From Triatoma infestans (taxonomy: Eukaryota; Arthropoda; Insecta; Hemiptera; Reduviidae), in contig JAAEAF010000191.1 of NCBI GenBank assembly GCA_011037195.1, forward strand, positions 287,590-351,589: DNA of 64,000 nucleotides, in the 5' to 3' direction. Positions 53,801-62,800 of this stretch are shown here, piece by piece (within the stretch, counting starts at the first letter, position 1; every line of letters starts with the position of its first letter). The translations under genes and the position numbers were made by a program. The notes beneath the pieces were generated by a model. It was not told the origin of the DNA. It was given only the letters and a program-made list of their open reading frames with translations, and ran no database searches.

Positions 53801-56800
53801 CCGCTTGTATGGAGACGTAATAATGCTGATTTGGCATTATTAGCTGAAGATGATGTTCGCGTATTCGCTGATGGTTCTTTATATCTTACAAAAATACAAT
53901 TATTACATGCTGGCAATTATACATGTCATGCGCAAAGAAATACAGATATAATGCAAACTCATGTCCTTACAGTGCACAGTAAGTAATGTTTTATGTTTCT
54001 CTATATTTTTTATAAAATAAATATATTATATAAATTTAAATTACCATAAAGAAAATATCATTTTTCTTCTTTATTCTTGACTTACATAATTTCTTTTTTT
54101 CTGCATAAATTAAATTATTAAAAAATTATTAGATAATTTCCTGATTTCAGCAATTCCTGAAGTAAAAGTAACACCCAGGATTCAATCAAGAAGACCTGGA
54201 GAAGAAGCATCAATGTTTTGTCATGTGATTGGAGAACCATTTCCTAAAGTATGTCATAAATTCTCATTTTAATCTTTTTCATTTATTATCGTTACAAATT
54301 GTTAACGGAATTAGCTATGAGGTCACCCCCCCCCTTTATTTGCGAAAGAAGTTTCAAACTTCATATCCCGTTTAGGTATCACAAAGGGAACAACATAAAG
54401 ACTTTTTGGTCAAAATCCATCAACCACGAAATACGATTTTTCTGAATAATTTTTTTCATTTCTTTGCAATGTTCTCCATAACGGCGGATTTTTCAAACTT
54501 TTGAACATTTCTTCAACCTTTTTATTCTGCTAAACTCAACTGTGGCTCTACGGCCCGTGTAGGATCTTGGCCTCCCTAGCTGTAGCTTTTCTTCTCTACT
54601 ATTTTATGTTCAGATCTTGTAGATCCTCTTCCACATCGCACATCCAACTTAGTCTGTGTCTCCCTCTCGATTTACTGTCTCGAGATGACCCTCCAGCGCT
54701 TTTCGTGGTGCTCTCTCATATTCTTCTTGCTATACACATGGCCACCCAACGCAACCTTCCCAGCTTGACCACAGACACTATATCCTCTTCTTCCTACAAC
54801 TCTCTTAATTCCACGTTTTTTCAGCTCCTCCATCCTCCAGATCTTGGCACACTGGTCCATGGACCGCCCTCAATACCTTTCTCTCCCAGCGGTTCAATTT
54901 CAATTCGTCGGCATGCCTCAACGTCCACAACTCCTAGCCGTATGTTACAACGGGCCTAAGGACTACATGATTCCCTGATCGTTAATTTGACAGGAATCTA
55001 TTATAGAATATGCGTCTTAATGCTCTCAAATACCTATTTCCGGCCTCTATTCTATTGTCTATATTTTTTTCCTGCTCACATACATATATATATAGGACTG
55101 AAATTTGTATTTACGATTTTTTTGAGGGGATTAGTTGCAATGGAAGCTTCCATCTAAAATGTTACTTCAGGATAATGTTCGCTCTACTAGTATATAATGA
55201 GAGGAAATTAAATTACAATGTTAAAATTCTGGATTTGAATAAAATGATTAATCGTTAGCGCGTCTTTAGCGAAAATGGTTTTCTGAGAATTTTCACGATC
55301 TCGAAATGAATTTCTTTAAATTTGGAATGCTAATTGCACATTATAACCTATTTTATTATTTTTTTTTTTTTTTTATTTAAAACCTTTTTCCAGCAAAAAC
55401 TGACTTTACGAGGTTCTGACAGTGCTGATACATTAATTTACCTCTCAAAAACTAGCCAACCAGCTCTGTATGGGATTTCAATATAGTATAGTTGTAAGCT
55501 GAGATAAATTGATGAAAAAATGATTTAATATTAATGAAATAAAGATATACAAAAATATAAAAATAAAATAATTGTAATTATTAGGATAAGAGAGTTTTAT
55601 TTTATTTTATTTTTTCAAACCTGATATTTATACAATGTTCTATAAAAACTTTGCTTTGCTTTACAGGTAGAATGGTTAAAAAATGATGAACCATTGAAAT
55701 TATTGCAAGGCAATAATAAATATATATTAATTGGAAATGGAACAGAATTAAGAGTACATAACATAGCTTATGCAGATACTGGAGCATATATGTGTCAAGC
55801 AACCAATATTGGTGGTGTTACTCGAGATATTTCTTCACTAATCGTTCAAGAAATTCCAACACCAAGTAAGTTTATTGCAAAACTTCTTTTTTATTTATCT
55901 CAATTACTGAGATTCTCTTATTCATTTTCACACTGTCACCTTTAAATTTTCATTAATGATAGACCTGAAATACTGGAAGCTGGCTCACTTCCTTGGAAGG
56001 GATAATCAGAATAATCTAGAACTGTTGACGGTGGACTGGCGCTTTTATAAAATTAAGTTTCAATATTCGGATTTATACCAACTGACTCCATACAGCCTAA
56101 CAGTTAATAATATCGAGGCCGCAACTCTGAAATACACAATGATTTAAACCTTTTGTTTTGTTTTTTTACAAACCTGCTGTTCACTGGTAAAACCTAGGAT
56201 TGACTGAAGTTCGGAATAATACGGTATAAATTACTTTAAGGATTTTCATCCTGTTTTGGAAATAAAAATGTGATTGTTTTTCTTTTTAAGTATAATAATT
56301 TCCAGTTAATTTCTTCTAAAATCTTCTTTTATCTAATTATCAATAGAAGGCAAGGCTTAATTTTTATTATTTCAATCTGGACGGTTTATTTCAAATACTA
56401 ATTATATATATTATATATTTATTTACCGTATTTATCTCAAGGCATTTTACAAGAGGCTTGACTTACAGATTAAATAATAAACATATCAGCCACAATACAG
56501 CAGAACTTTAGATTAGATTGGCAGAAGAGGAGGGTGAGCCTCATTCCACTGCGACCTACAATAAGAGGTCTTATTGTGAATCCCTAACGATTACAGCACA
56601 TCCTTCAGTTTCGCCCTCTTAATCAGGCCTAGCAAAGCTGAAAGTAGCTCCATTATGAAGCTCGTGGCTTCGGGATTGCTTGTCGCCAGTTGAAGAAACC
56701 TTGTCCTTACAAAGTTCAGAATCAGCTTCACGCCATATCTGCAAGTAGTAATTGGTGTACGTGCCTATTCAAACCTACAATGCCCCATTAATAGACCCAC

Positions 56801-59800
56801 TATTAGCCTTATGTCCCTTCGGCTATGACTCTGTAGATCCCTGGTAAATTTAGGCAAATGTCTCTTAATGAAGAGTTTAGCCTGCCTCTGTCTTGGTGTT
56901 CACTTCCACCATTGCAGACGCTGTTTTTCTATCCAGCCTTTGATAGACGTTCGAATTAGTCTCCTGGACGACCCGCAGAAGAGTTCGAAGCCTACAAAAG
57001 AGGGCGTTGCTCAGAAAACCCCCACCCATCTCGGTTAAGGCAGTAGAACCTAATGACAAACAAAAATAAAAACCATTAACAGAAGTGAACAATTAAGTTT
57101 TAACAGTAAAATAAGTTAGAGTAATGACACATTCAACAGCGGCAGAGTCTGCCACCGAATATGCATTTGTTTCTGTATTTATGAATATTATGAATTACTT
57201 AAAACACACAGAGCTGCGATCGCTGTCTTGGTGGCTTTTATGCCAACTCGGCGGATCATTTGTACCATATGTCGTAGCGGTATCTCCGTGTACTTTGTTT
57301 AATGACAGTGTATAGACACTGCTGTTTTTTGAGTCTGTGAGGATAATTTAATAAATAAAATGTTTTCATTAAATAAAAATACTGTTAAAGAAGTTGAAAT
57401 AATTTTTAAGAAAATGGTTGTAAAAATTGATATTGCTAAATTAATACCTCAAATTTAAATGCGCCCACCAGTATGGGATATGTCAAGTGTAGATTGACAC
57501 TGATAGAATAAAAATGATAATTCTCCTCATCATGTCGTGTTTGATGAAACAATGTATAATACTGGCTTTTCATTATTCGGACATTCGCGCCGATTTTTTT
57601 TTTTCCTATACTTCTTCAAACGAAGATATAATAGTGATAAAAGCAAGATATATTCGTCGTTTAGGTCTAGAAGGTACATCAAGGCTTCCTGATACACTAG
57701 CAGTAACTAGGGTTTGTAGACATGTGTAAGCAGCGAGTTTGCAGACGAGTCGGCCAAAGAGCGGTATACAATATGTATTACTCATTACGCGTCCGAGTCT
57801 AAAAGCCGAATAGGTGAAAACAGCAGTGTGTCTCACTGCCCTTCAGGTTATTCGCAAAAACAGATTTTCAAACAGCATTTCTTTTTTTCTTCAAACTATT
57901 CAGTCTATATACTAAATTATTTCAATAACATATTTACTGTTTTATTAGTAGCTATGTAAATGCATGTTTAGGGAATATTGTTACAGCTGCACCAAATGAA
58001 GAACGTAGATTTTTTGCATTTCACGATTGGGGTGTATCAGTTTATGAACCAAATGCTTGTAGGCTTTATCATCAAATACAATCTACAGATATTATTCCTG
58101 GGACTCAGGTTGGTTATTCCTAATTTCATTTTTATACTTTTTTTAATGAAATTGTGAAAATAATTATTTTATAATTTTTTAAAAGTGATTTCTTTATTGT
58201 TACATTCGTATTAATTTGTTTACAGGAATATGTTTGTGGTGATAAAGGTGTGAATTGTAGTTGGGGACAAGCGATTAATGTAGCTAACAGATATGTCTAT
58301 GTGAGCCAGCCAATGAAGGATAGAGTTCTTGTAATCAGCAAAATTCAAATGGTGGTTGTTGATGTAAGTAAGCTTTTGTATATACTTGGACGTTTTGCGT
58401 AAGTATAGACAACCTTTCTCATATTATAGGAACTGGGGATCGAAAGTTAAATTATGTTTTATCTTAAGATTATTGTCATATATAAATTGTACTTCTAACT
58501 TAAATAATTAAACGATTTATCTAACTAAATATGTGAAAGTAATTCAAATATATAAAGCTTTTATATATCTGAAACATATATAAGTATATATAAGAGCAGA
58601 GTTCATAAATGAGATCTTAGGAGAGAGGTTTTTTTATAATGCTGATTCAAGTCTTCAGTTTGGTTAAAGATATGAAAATATGGTTTCGAAATAGTCAGGC
58701 CTTAAAATTGCTGCGCCTTGCTATAAACATTTTTCAAATCCTTCCCACCTTTTAACACAGTTTTTTTTAATTTTAAAACTACTCTCCCTTCATTTCAATC
58801 TCAACGTAACACATCCCTCTCCTACCCTAAAGGTATCTTTATCTCTTTTACTTTCTCTTACTATTAATATTGGTCATTGCATTTAATTAATTGTTACTTC
58901 TGTGTTTGTTCTTTTGTGAATGCTATAATTTTTCTTTGTTTTTAATATCTTATATTCCAATCTGTTCTGTTATTTCTTTAATTTAATTTGTTCTTCTTTT
59001 CTTTGTATAAATCGATGTACTTTTTCTTCTTTACACACTTTGTAATAATCTATCTCTTCTCAAATAAAGTTTGCAGAACTTCTGAAGAAGAGCACCAATG
59101 GCACCCGAAACCTAGAGCACATAAAGTATTCTTTTTCTTAAAAAAAGTTCATCTGGCTATTGCCACATAAACAACTCCTTATAAAAATATGATTTTATCT
59201 CATCTGGTGGAATTTACATCTCCTTTTCCACAGCCTAAATGATCCAGGCTTCCTGCGCTCACATAATCTTCTACTATCTCTTCTACAATTTCAAGTAACT
59301 CTACTCGATAATATCAATAACTTATTTTGCAAATTGTTTAGATTTTTCAATATGTCATTTTACACACTTTAATGTCAAGCTATTTAAAAAAAAGAAGAAA
59401 AACCTATAAGCTCAACAGCCTATTTAGGAACTAGGCTTGCCAGACGGTAATATTGAAAGAAAGATCAAGTATATATTGGGAGATGCGTGGTAAACACGCC
59501 GCAGTTCCCTCGCCGTTTAATTCTGACCTTCGCTACCTAGGTGCGCTACCAACTGAAGCTTCCCATTGTTTCTCACGATGCTGGGTCAGCACCGACTTTG
59601 CTGTCACGGGAATCGAACCCTGAATTCCCGCACCAAAGGCGAGTGCGCTAGCCACTAGACTAACGCGTGAGGACAATATAGTGTTATATTTATGTAAATT
59701 AAACGCTAATATAAATAGAATTATCGCATTTGAAATTACCAGGGGTAATGCAACATAGTTTCTAGGCTGATTATCATACCATTATTTCATGGGTGAGAAG

Positions 59801-62800
59801 AGTTGCTTAACCGTGAATCTATGCATGAGCCGCCATTGATCATTTTGAATTATGTTACTTAATTCAAAAATTCATGAATATTTTTAAATTTATGCTAATC
59901 CAGAAACTGTGACTTATGTACTTATATTCTTTAAAACATATATACTTAAAATTGGAATTTTAGAGTTAAGAGTTACGCAATTTTGTACACTTTGAAAAAT
60001 TCATACAGAAATATCCTTCCTGTTTAGGTGGTAGTCACAGACAAAAGGCCTGTTGCATTGCATTATGTACCACATTTGGATCAAGTATGGGTATTGAACT
60101 GGAGAAGTAGAATTGATCAAGGTGTTAAAACAATACAAGTAATTAGAGATGCTTCTCAAAAAAGGAAACATCATACAGTCCATCCTGAACCTATTGATGG
60201 TCAATTTGATTTAGTTAGAGATTTATTCATGCCACCTGTTCAAGTAAATTTTCTTTAATTATTCTGTTAACTATAATGTTTTTTTTTTGTTTTTGTTTTT
60301 TTGCATTTCTATAAACCTTTATAAGAAACTATATCTTCTCTGAATTTGATGAAATTTTTCACTCTTAATTTTTGCTTTCCCTAGGATATGTCTCATGTAT
60401 TTAAATATGGTTACGTGAGCCACACAAACCAAAGAGGTCTTTACAAATTGGATCTAGCCAACATGAGATATGTACGAAGTATTGATCTAGCTCCTTATAA
60501 TTGTGTTCCAAGATCAATGCAATTTTCAGCACTTTGTAAGTAATTTATCCCATAATTTCTAAATAATGATTTTTTTTTTTTTTAAATATAATATCTAAAA
60601 ATTTACAATATTATTTAGACGGACTAGTAATGGTTGAATGCGAAGAAGCTATAACTGGAAGGGCAACCGGGCAATTAGTGATAGACGCCCTAACAGATTC
60701 AGTTGTAAGTCAAAAACCTGAATTACTTGGAAAACCATATGTCGCTCCTAATAGTAGGACCGTGGTCACTATAGGTAGAGGTTTAGAAGGTGTTACACTT
60801 GTTGTACAACAAATAACTGGTAATTAATAATTAATTATACCATTCTTTTTTTTTTTTAATTTTGAATTGTGATCATTAAATTATGTTTAGCATTATTATT
60901 TTAAATACTCATTACAGATACTGGGCTGAAATTTATGTTTGATGTGAAAACAACGTTAAATATTAGCGATGTAACATTTTATCCATCGCAAACAACCCAT
61001 GGATATGATTTATATGCAAGTGCCGTAGACAAGGAGGATATTTTGTTCCTTAATTTATTAACTGGTAGGTAAGATTGTATAATTTTTTTCTGCATTTACA
61101 ATAATTAAACTTAATCCTAAGAGGGAAAGTGCCCAGCCTTATAGCTCTTTAAAATCATTCCTACAGTGATATCTTTCTCAAAAACTTTGTGTAAAGTCTA
61201 CATACTTTAATCATACATAATTCAGTTCCAATACTGTTTACATTCTTATGGAAGTAAGATCAGATATTAAGCTTTTGCGAATCAGAAGCCCTTTTATTCT
61301 TAAATCTGCTTTAACAATTCAAAACAATAGACTAAATGAAACATAAAATTAAATTAACAAAGATATATTGGGACAAAAAAATTATGAAATTTTCCATGAT
61401 TATATCACTATATAATATTGAGAACATTTGGAACGAAAGGCTATGGAACCATCCAAGTTCAAGATAATTGTTGTGGTTGGTTGCTGGAAAAGCATCACAG
61501 ATATTTGCCATGATAGCCTGCTTCTTTTTATGGTCATTAACCGGTTTCATGCGTTCACCCATCATTTATAAAAGGAACAATGTGCCTTTTAAAAAACGAG
61601 AAACAACATGTGTTTTCCCACTCAGGTATCTACGAACTCCCTCTTAACATATTTAGGTCCTTTAAAAAAATCACTTTTTAAAGCCATTGTATCAACTAAA
61701 TTTGCTCTGTTCAAGCCTATGTTATCACACGGTCTTGAACAAACATCGTGATGATGGGCGAATAGGAAATCGATCGATGACAACAAAAAGAAGCATACTA
61801 TAATGGAAAATATCTCTGTTTCAAGATAATTTGTTATTAGAAATGTAATAAAAGAAAGCGTGTAAGAATTTTATCTGGTTTTCATTACACAGATTGTAGT
61901 TTTGAGGTCTTTTGAGGTCTTTATCAATATTTTGAGGCTTCTAAAAGTGTAAATATGGTTTTGGGTAAAATAGTTGAGAAACAGCTTTATTATGATCAAC
62001 AAAATTTGATCAATTGATTTTGTTCCTGGCTGGTTTCGGATTTTCATCCAACGTCAGAGCAAATGCACCAAGTTCGTGTACAGAGTTCACTTCAACGTAA
62101 TGTTTCTGTTACACTCACACTTGTTGGTTTGTTAGTTGTATACAGTGGCGGCTACTGGTATTCGCGATTGCGCGACTGAACCCCCCAGCTATTTGAAAAA
62201 AAAAATAAAAAATTAAAAGTAACAAATTATCATATCTTTATTACTTTCTCTTATTTTTTATTTCGTATTTCAATTTCAAAAAATATTTTCATTTTTATTT
62301 ATATTACTTTCAAACATTGGTCACAGCAAAAATTGAATGAATATAGCTTATAAAAATTGAATCCTGATATAGTTTCAATCAAATCCATGTATATGAATGT
62401 GAATGAATGATGTGAAAAAAATAATTTGTTTGTCAAATCCGAGGAGAATCGAACATAAACGAATAGGAACGTATATCAGTATAAGAGCTCACTCTATGTG
62501 TTGTTTAATGTATTGTGCATTTTTGTACGATTGTAGGTATAATGCATGCACATATCAGATGTATAAAGTGTAGGAAGCAGGGGGTTCACAATTCGGTATC
62601 GCGCTGGAGAATTTAATATATATATATATAAAAACATTTCTTTGTGTTAGTGTAGAAACGTGTGTTTCCTATTAACTTTTTAAAATAAGAGTGGGGGATT
62701 CTTGCGCGATGAACGTTGAATACTAGCTAGCTGTAGTTGAACGAACTTACCCGATCTTATCCGAAGTTAGTTGCACATTCGATATTGCACTGTAACGGCC

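Larger units (their letters stand above)
54249..55666. other. Intron 7 (1.4 kb)
   Basis: Holds a diverged ~1 kb-repeat relative interrupted by a LINE end (listed separately) and AT-rich filler at 55345-55666. Confidence 0.7.
58364..60027. other. Intron 10 (1.7 kb)
   Basis: Contains a hammerhead-like Penelope remnant at about 59068-59125 and a tRNA-derived SINE at about 59470-59672. The remainder is AT-rich. Confidence 0.7.

Noticed and set aside
54567..54959. 130-codon Ser/Leu-rich open frame on the + strand
   Set aside because: It is the antisense of the LINE C-terminal fragment read on the minus strand.
61069..61074. GTAAGA donor 4 bases after the used donor of the exon at 60918
   Set aside because: It would shift the frame and create an early stop before the conserved final exon; GTAGGTAA at 61065 gives the conserved reading frame.
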